The notes below the pieces were generated by a model. The model worked only from the letters and a program-made list of their open reading frames with translations. It searched no databases and was not told where the DNA came from. Below are positions 42,202-50,800 of a DNA stretch of 64,000 bases, in pieces (the stretch's first letter is position 1; each line of letters opens with the position of its first letter). Made by a program: the position numbers and the translations under genes. The DNA comes from WLMZ01 sp038227995. Its GTDB lineage: Bacteria > Actinomycetota > Acidimicrobiia > Acidimicrobiales > Ilumatobacteraceae. Location: the NCBI GenBank assembly GCA_038227995.1, contig JBBRPP010000015.1, forward strand, positions 1-64,000, read 5' to 3'.

Positions 42202-44682
42202 ATGCCAGACGCCTCGTTGCGCTTTCGCGCGCCGACACGCCTCCGCCGGCTGGCCGGGGTTGCCACAACCGCGGTCTTCGGATCGATCCTCGTCGGGGCG
42301 GCACCGGTCGCAGTCGAACACGCGGGCGCCGTCACGCCGACCGTCGCTACCGTGGCGAACGTCGTTTCGTGGGCTCCCTACTGGCAGTCGGGCACGGCCC
42401 TGCAGTCGTTCGTCGGTCAATCGTCATCATTCGACGAGCTGACGCCGTTCTTCTTCACGGTGACGAGCGGTCCGACCGGTCCGACCATCGGTTTCAACAG
42501 CAACATGTCGCCGAGCACGCGGTCGGCCAGCCTGGCTGCATACCGGACTGCAGCAACGAATGCCGGGAAGCCTTTGGTGCCGACGCTCGTCGACGCGATG
42601 GGAGCCCGGGGCATGGCCGGTGTCCTCGCCGACCCGACGGCGCGCGCCGCCCACGAACAAGCGATCATGGACTTCGTCACGGGAACGGGCACGAACAGTT
42701 CGGGGCCGTTCGACGGCATCGATCTCGACTACGAGAACTTCGCGTTCAGTGACGGACGCGCCTCATGGCCCGACACCGACGCCGGCCCCGGCACACGCAC
42801 CAACTGGGCGTCGTTCCTGACGGAGTTGTCGGCCATGCTGCACGCTGCCGGCAAAACCCTGGCGGTCAGCGTTCCCCCGATCTACAACAGCGGCCAGGAT
42901 TCGAACAGCGGCTACTGGGTCTACGACTTCGCCACCATGGGCCAGGTCGCGGATCACATCCGGATCATGACGTATTCGTACAGCGTCAGCGCCCCCGGTC
43001 CGATCGCGCCGTACAACTGGGTGTCCAGCAGCATCGACGCCGCCATCAACATCGGCGTGCCGCGCAGCAAGATCCAGATGGGCATCCCCGCCTACGGCAC
43101 GAACTGGGTGACCAACATCGAAGGCAGCTGTCCCGTCGATCCGGCAACGGCCGGAACCTCGAACGTGAAGCTGATCACGCCCGGCAAGGGCAGTGTCACC
43201 ACGGCCGGCGCCCCCGCCTTCGCACAGAAGAAGGGCGTCGTTCCCGTTTGGGACGCAACCACGAGAGAGATGAAGTTCAGCTACGTCGACGCGTTCGCCG
43301 GCAAGGACCTGAACGGAGCGAACGTCGAGTGCAACGTCAGCCGAACCGTCTGGTACGAGGACTCCCAAGCCATCTATCAGCGAGTGATGTTGGCACAGTC
43401 GAAGGGCATCGAAGGCGTCGCGATCTGGGCCCTCGGGAACGATGATCCGGCAACGTGGAACGCCATCCTGGCGGCACGGAACGGCACCAAGTTCACGCCG
43501 CCCGATCCGCTGCCGCCGGCGGTCGTGCCTCCGCCGGGAACGCCGGTGACATCGATCGGCGCGCTGCCCGCGCGCTACGTCGACACACGCATCAACCAGA
43601 AGACCGCTGACGGCCAGTATGCGGCGAAGGGTCACACCACCGCCGACAGCACGTTGACGGTGCAGATCGCGGGCCGCGGGCCGGTGCCCAGCGGTGCGAC
43701 CGCGGTGACGCTCAACGTGACAGCGCTCGGCCTGGGCACTGGCTTCATCACCGTCTATCCGTGCGGCACACGGCCGACCACGTCGAGTCTGAACGTCAAA
43801 ACCGGTCAGACGATCTCCAACTCGGTGATCACCAAACTCAGCTCGTCCGGCGCCGTGTGCATCTACACCCAGCAGGCCGCCGATCTGGTCGTCGATGTGT
43901 TCAACGTCCTGGCCGACACCACCTACGCGCCGCTGCCGACGCCGGCCCGACTGCTCGACACGCGCCCGGGCCAGACCACGATCGACGGTCAGTTCAACGG
44001 TGGCGGGGTGATCAAGGCCGGTAGCACGATCGAGCTGCCGGTCGCCGGTCGCGGCGGGATGGCGGACGCGGCCCAGACCGCCGTGCTCAACGTGACCGCG
44101 GTCGATGCTGCGGGTGCCGGCTTCCTCACGGTGTGGCCGTGCGGCACCGCGCAGCCGACGACATCGAACGTCAACTACACGGCCGGCGTCGCGGTTCCCA
44201 ACGCGGTCGTCACCGGGTTGAGCGTGAACGGAACGATCTGCGTGTTCTCGTCGAACACGACCAACGTGGTGATCGACACGTTCGGTGAGTTGAACACCGA
44301 CAACTTCCTGGCACTGCCGCAGCCGTCGCGACTGTTGGAGACCCGTCCGGGTCTGACCACGGTCGACGGGCAGTTCAACGGCATCGGCGTGCTCACCGCA
44401 GGTTCGACCACCGAGATTCCGTTCGCAGCGCGCGGCGGCTTGCCGACAAACCCGACCGCGGTCGTGCTGAACGTGACCGTCGATCAACCCGAACTGGCCG
44501 GCTGGGTCGTCGTCTATCCGTGCGGCACGGCTCGACCGCTGGCGTCGAACATCAACTTCGCTGCGGGTCAGACCCTGCCCAATCTGGTCGTGACCAAGCT
44601 GTCGACCACCGGATCGGTGTGCGTCTACGCCAACGTCAAGCTGCACCTCGTGATCGACGCATTCGGGTCGATGAACCTGTAG
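42202..44682 (+). CDS. Secreted GH18-family protein with three C-terminal RLLDTR repeats
   Basis: An 826-residue exported protein. A basic start, hydrophobic helix and small-residue region (about 12-45) form a signal peptide. The GH18 barrel (about 50-430) has the catalytic DGIDLDYE at 171-178 with Glu178, so chitinase-like or endo-glucosaminidase-like hydrolysis is plausible; the nearest types may be spore-germination YaaH-like. Three repeats of about 120 residues follow (454-575, 577-702, 704-826). Each starts with a variant of LPxPxRLLDTR and has a YPCGT/WPCGT motif plus a VCIY/ICVF/VCVY strand, whose cysteines could form one disulfide per repeat. No LPXTG signal is seen. TACCCT lies six bases before the ATG. 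Confidence 0.85.
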   Translation: MPDASLRFRAPTRLRRLAGVATTAVFGSILVGAAPVAVEHAGAVTPTVATVANVVSWAPYWQSGTALQSFVGQSSSFDELTPFFFTVTSGPTGPTIGFNSNMSPSTRSASLAAYRTAATNAGKPLVPTLVDAMGARGMAGVLADPTARAAHEQAIMDFVTGTGTNSSGPFDGIDLDYENFAFSDGRASWPDTDAGPGTRTNWASFLTELSAMLHAAGKTLAVSVPPIYNSGQDSNSGYWVYDFATMGQVADHIRIMTYSYSVSAPGPIAPYNWVSSSIDAAINIGVPRSKIQMGIPAYGTNWVTNIEGSCPVDPATAGTSNVKLITPGKGSVTTAGAPAFAQKKGVVPVWDATTREMKFSYVDAFAGKDLNGANVECNVSRTVWYEDSQAIYQRVMLAQSKGIEGVAIWALGNDDPATWNAILAARNGTKFTPPDPLPPAVVPPPGTPVTSIGALPARYVDTRINQKTADGQYAAKGHTTADSTLTVQIAGRGPVPSGATAVTLNVTALGLGTGFITVYPCGTRPTTSSLNVKTGQTISNSVITKLSSSGAVCIYTQQAADLVVDVFNVLADTTYAPLPTPARLLDTRPGQTTIDGQFNGGGVIKAGSTIELPVAGRGGMADAAQTAVLNVTAVDAAGAGFLTVWPCGTAQPTTSNVNYTAGVAVPNAVVTGLSVNGTICVFSSNTTNVVIDTFGELNTDNFLALPQPSRLLETRPGLTTVDGQFNGIGVLTAGSTTEIPFAARGGLPTNPTAVVLNVTVDQPELAGWVVVYPCGTARPLASNINFAAGQTLPNLVVTKLSTTGSVCVYANVKLHLVIDAFGSMNL

Positions 44683-44737
44683 ACACACGGGCGCGCCGGC
44701 TCCGCCGTCGTCCATGGTGGTCTGAGAGACTGCCGCC

Positions 44738-45808
44738 ATGACCTATCGCGTTGTCGTCTGGGGAACAGGGAACGTCGGCAAGCCGGCGATCCGGGCCGTG
44801 CTCGCATCGAGTGATCTCGAGCTGGTCGGTGTGATCGTCAGCAACCCCGACAAGGTCGGCCTTGATGCCGGCACGCTCGCTGGTGTCGCCCCCTCGGGCG
44901 TCTTGGCAACGAACGACGTTGAGGCCGTGTTGGCGACAGCACCGGACGCCGTCGCGTACTGCGCTTCGGGCGACTTCCGTCCGCAGGAGGCGCTGGCCGA
45001 CATCGAGCGGTGCCTGCGCGCCGGAGCCAACGTCGTCACTCCCGCGGTCTATGACCTGCTGCACCCGCCGACCACGCCACAACCGCTGCGCGACCGCATC
45101 GATGCGGCGTGTGCGGCCGGCAACAGTTCGGTGTTCGTGACAGGCATCGACCCCGGCTGGGCCTTGGACCTGTTGCCGCTCGTGCTGTCCGGCGTCGTCG
45201 GCGACATCGACGAGATCCGCGCCCAGGAGATCTTCTGCTACGAGACGTACCACGCGCCCGACGCCGTGCGGTACCTGATCGGCTTCGGTCAACCGATGGA
45301 CGAGCTGCCGATCATGCTCGATCCCAACGTGTTGGTCAGCATCTGGGGCGGCATGATCCGCGTCGTCGCGGACGGCCTCGGTGTCGTGGTCGACGACATC
45401 ACCACCACGGTCGAACGCTTCGCGTTGGAAGAGACGGTCGAGGTGCCGGGGATGGGCACGTTCGAAGCCGGCACCCAGGGCGCATTCCGCTTCGAGGTGC
45501 AGGGCATCGTCGGCGGGCGCCCGCGGATCGTGATGGAGCACGTCACCCGCCTGGTCCCGAACACGTCGCCACACCTCCCCAACGCGCCGAACGGTCGCCT
45601 CGGTTGTCATCGCGTGATCGTCAGTGGTCGGCCGTCCGTGGTCGTCACCGTCGAGGCCGACGACGGCACCGGCAACCCGGCCGAGGGTGGCAACGCCACG
45701 GCTGCCGGGCGGATGGTGCATTCGATCCCTGCCGTGTGCGCGGCCAAGCCCGGTCCGGTCCATCCCCTCGATCTCCCGTTGGTGATCGGACGCGGCCTGC
45801 GGGTCTAG
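44738..45808 (+). CDS. DapB-like NAD(P)-dependent dehydrogenase of unknown substrate
   Basis: A 356-residue protein with an N-terminal Rossmann domain (VVVWGTGNVGKPAIRAVL) of the dihydrodipicolinate-reductase type. It is longer than true DapB (about 250 residues) and lacks its catalytic HHxxK segment. It resembles actinobacterial proteins annotated as dihydrodipicolinate reductase-like or 2,4-diaminopentanoate-dehydrogenase-like. Its substrate cannot be inferred from neighbours (a GH18 protein and SelO). The ATG at 44738 begins the first strand. Confidence 0.78.
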   Translation: MTYRVVVWGTGNVGKPAIRAVLASSDLELVGVIVSNPDKVGLDAGTLAGVAPSGVLATNDVEAVLATAPDAVAYCASGDFRPQEALADIERCLRAGANVVTPAVYDLLHPPTTPQPLRDRIDAACAAGNSSVFVTGIDPGWALDLLPLVLSGVVGDIDEIRAQEIFCYETYHAPDAVRYLIGFGQPMDELPIMLDPNVLVSIWGGMIRVVADGLGVVVDDITTTVERFALEETVEVPGMGTFEAGTQGAFRFEVQGIVGGRPRIVMEHVTRLVPNTSPHLPNAPNGRLGCHRVIVSGRPSVVVTVEADDGTGNPAEGGNATAAGRMVHSIPAVCAAKPGPVHPLDLPLVIGRGLRV

Positions 45809-45872
45809 GGACGCGTCGTCGGGCGCAGCCTGCACGCGTGTGCGCTGCCGCGATCTCGTTAGCCTCGACCGT

Positions 45873-47369
45873 ATGAGTGTTGATTCGCGACCGCTGTTGA
45901 CGTTCGACAACTCCTTCCGGCGTGACCTCGGTGGTCTGTACGAGCCGTGGCAGGCGGCTCATGCTCCGGCGCCGCAGTTGGTGGCATTGAACGACGAGCT
46001 CGCGCTGGAGCTGGGCCTCGATGTCGAGTGGCTGAGCTCACCCGAAGGTGTCGACGTGCTCGTCGGCAACGCCGTACCCGAGGGCGCCTCGCCCATCGCT
46101 CAGGCCTACGCCGGCCACCAGTTCGGCGGGTACTCGCCACGCCTCGGTGACGGTCGGGCGCTGTTGATCGGCGAAATCCACGACGTCGACGGCCGGCGAC
46201 GCGACCTCCACCTGAAGGGCTCGGGGCGCACGCCGTTCGCCCGCGGCGGCGACGGCAAGGCCGCGATCGGGCCGATGCTTCGCGAGTACGTGATCGGCGA
46301 GGCGATGCATGCGCTGGGCATCCCCACCACCCGCGCGCTCGCTGTCGTGGCAACCGGCGAGATGATCCCGCGTGACGCGATGTTGCCGGGCGCGGTACTG
46401 GCTCGCGTCGCGTCGAGCCATCTTCGAGTCGGCTCGTTCCAGTACGCGTCAGCGCAACAGGACCCGACCTTGCTACAGCGTCTCGCCGACTACGCGATCG
46501 TCCGTCATCACCCGCAGGCCCTGGATGCCGACGATCCGTATCTGGCGTTGTTCGACTCCGTGCTCGATGCTCAGGCGGCGTTGATCGCGCGATGGATGCT
46601 GGTCGGGTTCATCCACGGCGTGATGAACACCGACAACATGACGATCTCCGGTGAGACCATCGACTACGGGCCGTGTGCGTTCATGGACACGTTCGACCCC
46701 GCCACGGTGTTCAGCTCGATCGACCACGGTGGTCGATACGCGTACGGCAATCAGCCGCAGATCGCACAGTGGAACCTCGTTCGGTTGGCCGAGGCGATGC
46801 TGCCTCTGCTCGGCGACGACGTCGAAGCGGCGGCCGCCGCGGCGACCGAGGTGCTGCAATCGTTCCCCGCGCGATACGGCCGGCGATGGAACGATGGCAT
46901 GCACGCAAAGTTGGGTCTCGGCGGCGGTTCGGCCGCCGAGACAGAGTTGTCGGATGCCGACCTGATCGGGGACACCCTCGCGCTGTTGACGGCACAGCGG
47001 GTCGACTTCACCTCGTTCTTCCGGTCGCTGTCAGCGGTGCTGCGCGGCGATGCCGAACAAGCGCGATCGCTGTTCGCCGAGCCCGGTGCCTTCGACGGAT
47101 GGTCGTCGCGATGGTTGACAGAAGTGGATCGCACAGGTGGCGACCGCAGCGACATCGCAACAGCGATGGACCGCGTCAACCCGATCTACATCCCGCGCAA
47201 CCACCTCGTCGAGGAAGCGCTCACCGCCGCGACCGATGGCGATCTGCAGCCATTCGGCCAGCTCGTCGACGCTCTGGCCCAGCCCTTCGACGAACGCGTT
47301 GGACTCGATCGTTACGCCCACGCCGGATCGAACGGTCCGGGCCTGTACCAGACCTTTTGCGGCACGTAA
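45873..47369 (+). CDS. selO: SelO pseudokinase-fold protein AMPylator
   Basis: A 498-residue SelO (YdiU/UPF0061) protein. This family has a kinase fold with ATP bound in reverse and transfers AMP to protein hydroxyls. Conserved blocks are YAGHQFGGYSPRLGDGRALL, LHLKGSGRTPFARGGDGKA, GVMNTDNMTISGETIDYGPC and NQPQIAQWNLVRLAE. The C-terminal FCGT carries a redox cysteine as in known members. TAGCCT lies seven bases before the ATG with no ribosome binding site. It converges on the marR gene. Confidence 0.93.
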   Translation: MSVDSRPLLTFDNSFRRDLGGLYEPWQAAHAPAPQLVALNDELALELGLDVEWLSSPEGVDVLVGNAVPEGASPIAQAYAGHQFGGYSPRLGDGRALLIGEIHDVDGRRRDLHLKGSGRTPFARGGDGKAAIGPMLREYVIGEAMHALGIPTTRALAVVATGEMIPRDAMLPGAVLARVASSHLRVGSFQYASAQQDPTLLQRLADYAIVRHHPQALDADDPYLALFDSVLDAQAALIARWMLVGFIHGVMNTDNMTISGETIDYGPCAFMDTFDPATVFSSIDHGGRYAYGNQPQIAQWNLVRLAEAMLPLLGDDVEAAAAAATEVLQSFPARYGRRWNDGMHAKLGLGGGSAAETELSDADLIGDTLALLTAQRVDFTSFFRSLSAVLRGDAEQARSLFAEPGAFDGWSSRWLTEVDRTGGDRSDIATAMDRVNPIYIPRNHLVEEALTAATDGDLQPFGQLVDALAQPFDERVGLDRYAHAGSNGPGLYQTFCGT

Positions 47370-47394
47370 GGCCGCGAAGTTGCGGTCTCTGACG

Positions 47395-47850
47395 TCAGCG
47401 AGTGATCGGTGCCGCCGAGGTCTGCTGACCGCTCATCGATTCGAGTTCGTCGATCAGCCTGCGCATCAGATCGGTCAACACCGGCCGCTCGTCGGGCGTG
47501 AAGCCGCTCAACACCTTGGCGTAGTGAGAACGCAAGAGTGCCGTCGCGCGACCCGACGCCTTGCGGCCCGCGGCGGTCAACTCGACGAGCAGTGAACGGC
47601 GGTCATCGGGATCTGGCCGGCGGCGCACGTAGCCGGCGTCTTCGAGGCGGCGTAGCGTCTTGGTCAACCCGCCGGGCGACTGGATGACCAATACCTGCAG
47701 TCGTGTCGGGCTGAGCGGTGAGCCCAGATGCGACAGCATCTCGAGCACGCTCACTTCGGAGGCTGTCATGCCCACCTCAGCACAGCACGCTTCGATCGCC
47801 ACGGTGTTGAGTCGAGACAACCGTGTGATCCAGACCTCCAATGTATCCAC
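47395..47850 (-). CDS. MarR-family transcriptional regulator
   Basis: A 151-residue winged-helix regulator with the MarR core: VSVLEMLSHLGSPLSPTRLQ, the recognition helix (QSPGGLTKTLRRLEDAGY) and the wing YVRRRPDPDDRRSLLVELT. The GTG at 47850 is chosen because TATTAT lies six bases upstream on the coding strand; starting at 47901 would overlap the divergent dioxygenase gene. A strong palindrome covers the start codon, which suggests autoregulation and control of the divergent gene. Confidence 0.87.
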   Translation of the reverse strand: MDTLEVWITRLSRLNTVAIEACCAEVGMTASEVSVLEMLSHLGSPLSPTRLQVLVIQSPGGLTKTLRRLEDAGYVRRRPDPDDRRSLLVELTAAGRKASGRATALLRSHYAKVLSGFTPDERPVLTDLMRRLIDELESMSGQQTSAAPITR

Positions 47851-47856
47851 ACTGGA
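47837..47856. promoter_or_regulatory. Predicted MarR operator
   Basis: TCCAATGT-ATCC-ACACTGGA is an inverted repeat with 7 of 8 arm positions paired and a four-base spacer. It covers the marR start codon and abuts the marR -10 (TATTAT, 47862-47857). The dioxygenase -10 (TAAAAT, 47876-47881) is 20 bases away, so one site could control both genes. Confidence 0.6.
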
Positions 47857-47889
47857 ATAATATTTGCTGGAGTAGTAAAATCCACCGAT

Positions 47890-48708
47890 ATGAAGACCCA
47901 ACGATTGACGGGAACGCTTGGCGCTGAGATCTCAGGGTTGCACCTCGAGACCATCACCGACGGCGAGTACACCGAACTGCACGATGCGCTGATCGAACAT
48001 CAGGTCGTGTTCCTGCGTGAGCAACATCTCAGTCCCGATGGACATCGATCATTGGCGTCGCGGTTCGGGACCCCCAGCGTGTTCCCGCTGCAGCGCCACT
48101 TCGGCGGCACCGAGGTGCTCGGCATGATCGAGGACACCGAGACGAACGGACCCGATGCTGACACCTGGCACACCGACATCACGTGGATCGACGCGCCACC
48201 CAAGATCGCGATCCTGGCTGCGCTCGACATCCCCCCGTATGGCGGCGACACGCTGTGGGCTGATCTCCACCGCGCGTACGACGGACTGTCGCCGGCGATG
48301 CGGTCGATTGCTGACGGACTCCGCGTCCGCCACACCCAGGGCGACGCCTTCTGGGCCGCGATCGGCAAGCGCATGGGGACCGAGCAGGTCGCGGCGCTGA
48401 GAGTCGCATTCCCCGGAGCCGAGCATCCACTCGTTCGCACTCACCCGATCACCGGTCGCAAGGCGCTCTTCATCGCCGGCAGTTTCATGGACTCGATCGT
48501 CGGCATGGCGCCGGACGAGAGTGCGTGGATGCTCGATCACTTCCGTCGCCAGATCGACGAATCCAAGTTGCAGGTGCGATGGTCGTGGAAGGTCGGCGAC
48601 GTGGCCATCTGGGATGAGCGGTGCACGAATCATCGCGCTCTCGGTGATCACTATCCCCAGCATCGACTCATGCGCCGCTGCACCGTCGACGGCGACATAC
48701 CCGTCTGA
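47890..48708 (+). CDS. TauD/TfdA-family Fe(II)/2-oxoglutarate dioxygenase
   Basis: A 272-residue non-heme iron dioxygenase. The iron ligands are His94 and Asp96 (WHTDITW) and His248 (CTNHRALGDHY); the 2-oxoglutarate-binding arginine is among HRLMRRCTVDGD. TauD-type enzymes hydroxylate sulfonates, herbicides and other small acids, so the substrate is open. TAAAAT lies eight bases before the ATG, with no Shine-Dalgarno sequence. Divergent from the marR gene, which likely controls it. Confidence 0.92.
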   Translation: MKTQRLTGTLGAEISGLHLETITDGEYTELHDALIEHQVVFLREQHLSPDGHRSLASRFGTPSVFPLQRHFGGTEVLGMIEDTETNGPDADTWHTDITWIDAPPKIAILAALDIPPYGGDTLWADLHRAYDGLSPAMRSIADGLRVRHTQGDAFWAAIGKRMGTEQVAALRVAFPGAEHPLVRTHPITGRKALFIAGSFMDSIVGMAPDESAWMLDHFRRQIDESKLQVRWSWKVGDVAIWDERCTNHRALGDHYPQHRLMRRCTVDGDIPV

Positions 48709-48780
48709 CCGGTCGACGCTCGCCGTTCGCCGTTTGCCGGTCGACGCTCGCCGGTTGCCGGGCGCCGGGCGACGCTTCGC
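48709..48780. repeat. Degenerate 28-bp tandem repeat, 2.6 copies
   Basis: Units begin at 48709, 48737 and 48765 (exact 28-base period). The first 17 bases, CCGGTCGACGCTCGCCG, are identical in the first two and 14 of 16 match in the third, CCGGGCGACGCTTCGC. It fills the whole gap between two convergent genes and touches both stops. Confidence 0.8.
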
Positions 48781-49532
48781 TACACCAGCGGCCAGGGGTA
48801 CCGGCGACCGCTCTCGTCGATCGGGAACTCGCCCTGTTGCAGCAACCATTCGGCGCGCTCTTGAATCGCGGCGACTTCCTCGTCGTCGAGCAGGGCTGCG
48901 ATCTCCAGCGGTACGCCGTCGACGAGGCGCTGCAGGGGAGCGATCGATGCATCGGGGATCGCCTGGCCGGCGAACTCCCAGATCACCGTGCGCAGCTTGA
49001 AGTCGGACGCGAAGCACAGGCCGTGATCGATTCCCCAGATGCGGTTGTCGCGGCCGAGCAGACAGTGCCCGCTCTTGCGGTCGGTGTTGTTGGCGACGAT
49101 GTCGAGCACGGCCATCAGGCGCATCGAGTCGTGCAGATCTTCGCGCTTTTCGTAGATCGTGAAGTAGTGCTCTTGGTGATCGGCGTCGACGAACCACTGC
49201 AGCGAACCGTCGCCCAGCGGCCCGTCGCGCACGATGGTGGGTGGCACCACATGGAATCCCATCGCCTCGCTGAGCAGATACGCGGCGACCTCGCGACGAA
49301 AGAGCCCGGGCTCGAAATCCCACAGCGGACGCTCGCCGCGGAGCGGCTTGTAGATCGCCTGGCCGCGTTGATCCTCGCGGCACACGTTGACGAGGAACGT
49401 AGCGTTGCTGCTCCACGGCATCCGTCCCTCGATGTCGATCTCGCCGGTGCGCAGCAGATCGAGGCGCTGCCCGGTGAGGACCTGCAGTGCAGCCGGGTTC
49501 AGTTCGGCCGGGTTCAGTTCATTTTGGGGCAT
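48780..49532 (-). CDS. SCO1664-family conserved actinobacterial protein
   Basis: A 250-residue protein of the SCO1664 family (TIGR03843), which has distant similarity to PI3/PI4-kinase-like folds. Supporting segments are GQAIYKPLRGERPLWDFEPG, FRREVAAYLLSEAMGF, VLDIVANNTDRKSGHCL and GIDHGLCFASDFKLRTV. The middle two resemble the catalytic loop (D-xx-NTDR) and metal-binding Asp (GIDHG). Function is unknown. The ATG at 49532 overlaps the upstream DUF3090 gene by 19 bases. It is the last gene of a three-gene operon. Confidence 0.87.
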   Translation of the reverse strand: MPQNELNPAELNPAALQVLTGQRLDLLRTGEIDIEGRMPWSSNATFLVNVCREDQRGQAIYKPLRGERPLWDFEPGLFRREVAAYLLSEAMGFHVVPPTIVRDGPLGDGSLQWFVDADHQEHYFTIYEKREDLHDSMRLMAVLDIVANNTDRKSGHCLLGRDNRIWGIDHGLCFASDFKLRTVIWEFAGQAIPDASIAPLQRLVDGVPLEIAALLDDEEVAAIQERAEWLLQQGEFPIDESGRRYPWPLV

Positions 49533-50026
49533 GGGTGTCCGTCGGGGTCGAGTGGTCGGCCACAGAACACGCACGCCGCCCGCCCTGCTGCGACGACATT
49601 CTCGGTGTGCTCACAGAACGCCAGCGCCTGGCCGCGCTCGAGCAACAGCCGAACGTGGCCGCGGTCTTCGAGCGCCTCGGGATCGGGTTCGCCGTTCTCG
49701 TCGACCACCACCACTTCCTCGAGTTGGATCAGCAGCCGGTCGCTCTCGCGGTCGTAGCCGAGTCCGATCGCGCCGAGCACGAACGCAGCCTCGACCGGCT
49801 CGTGCAGTTCGAACGTCGTCGGCAGCGGCTTGACGTTCGGCGATGGCAGGTCGTTCATCACCTTGCGCAGATACTCCGCGATCGCTGACACTTGCTGCTT
49901 CTCGCACTTCACCGTGATCCGGATTTCGCCCTGGCGGACCTGCAGGTAGAACACGCGCGAACCGGGTTGCCCGATTGCCGCTGCGGTGAAGGCATCGACC
50001 TCGTCGAGTTGGAAGAACACTCCCAT
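49514..50026 (-). CDS. DUF3090 family protein
   Basis: A 170-residue DUF3090 (TIGR03847) protein; unknown function. It starts MGVFFQLDEVDAFTAAAIG and ends with a zinc-ribbon-like CVFCGRPLDPDGHPCP (two CXXC-like pairs). The ATG at 50026 is seven bases downstream of the phosphomutase gene stop. The three genes of this operon are conserved together in many actinobacteria, which suggests one shared process. Confidence 0.88.
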   Translation of the reverse strand: MGVFFQLDEVDAFTAAAIGQPGSRVFYLQVRQGEIRITVKCEKQQVSAIAEYLRKVMNDLPSPNVKPLPTTFELHEPVEAAFVLGAIGLGYDRESDRLLIQLEEVVVVDENGEPDPEALEDRGHVRLLLERGQALAFCEHTENVVAAGRAACVFCGRPLDPDGHPCPKMN

Positions 50027-50033
50027 CGGCGGC

Positions 50034-50684
50034 CTACGACGGTCGCAGCTCGCTGAGCGAGCCACCCGTTGAGTTGACGGTGAGGACGATCGGCCCCCCG
50101 GTGCTGTAGGCCACCGCGCTGATCGAACATGTCGAGATGACGATGCGCTGGAAGAGGTCGATGTGGGTGCCCATCGCGTGGGCGACGGCGGCCTTGATCG
50201 GATCCGCGTGTGAGACGCACACGACCACACCGCCGGGATGCTTGGCGCAGATGCGATCGATTGCGCTGACGATGCGCGTCTGCATCTCGGTGAAGCTCTC
50301 GCCGTTGGGGAAGCGAAACGTCGACGGCGAACGCTGAACGGTGGTCCATTCGGGCAGCTTCATCAGGTTCTTGAGCTCGGCACCGGTCCAGTCGCCGAAG
50401 TCGCATTCGAGCAGCCCGCGATCGATCTGCACCTTCTGTCCCAGCGCCTTGCCGATCGGCGCGGCGGTCTCGCGAGCCCGTTCCAGCGGCGACGCGTAGA
50501 TCGCATCGACGTTGGTGATCGCGGCGATGCGCTCGGCAGCCTTTTCCGCCTGAGCCCTGCCGACATCGGCGAGGTGCAGGCCAGGGGCGCGGCCCGGCAG
50601 CAGCTTGCCCGTCGTGGGTGTCTGGCCGTGACGGACCATCAACACCAACGTGGGCTTCGGACCGGGGGAAGTCTTCTTGGCCAT
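50034..50684 (-). CDS. MSMEG_4193-family histidine phosphatase/phosphomutase-like protein
   Basis: A 216-residue histidine phosphatase superfamily protein. Catalytic features are VLMVRHGQTPTTGKL (RHG motif), ASPLERARETA and VVCVSHADPIKAAVAH. It belongs to the MSMEG_4193 family (TIGR03848), which keeps company with DUF3090 and SCO1664. It is probably a phosphatase rather than a mutase, but the substrate is unknown. A Lys/Pro-rich start precedes the first strand. It leads the operon and is divergent from a uracil-DNA glycosylase gene. Confidence 0.88.
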   Translation of the reverse strand: MAKKTSPGPKPTLVLMVRHGQTPTTGKLLPGRAPGLHLADVGRAQAEKAAERIAAITNVDAIYASPLERARETAAPIGKALGQKVQIDRGLLECDFGDWTGAELKNLMKLPEWTTVQRSPSTFRFPNGESFTEMQTRIVSAIDRICAKHPGGVVVCVSHADPIKAAVAHAMGTHIDLFQRIVISTCSISAVAYSTGGPIVLTVNSTGGSLSELRPS

Positions 50685-50800
50685 GTTCCGTCAATGTAAC
50701 GCGAGGACCGGGAATTGACGCCGCCCCGGTCGGCGACACGTGACACGATTGGCGTTGTGGGAGGCGGGCGATCGTTTCCGCGGTCGCTACCGTCGGTCGG

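Noticed and set aside
42763..44739. 658-codon open frame antisense to the GH18 gene
   Set aside because: Arg/Asp/Val-rich shadow of a repetitive GC-rich gene.
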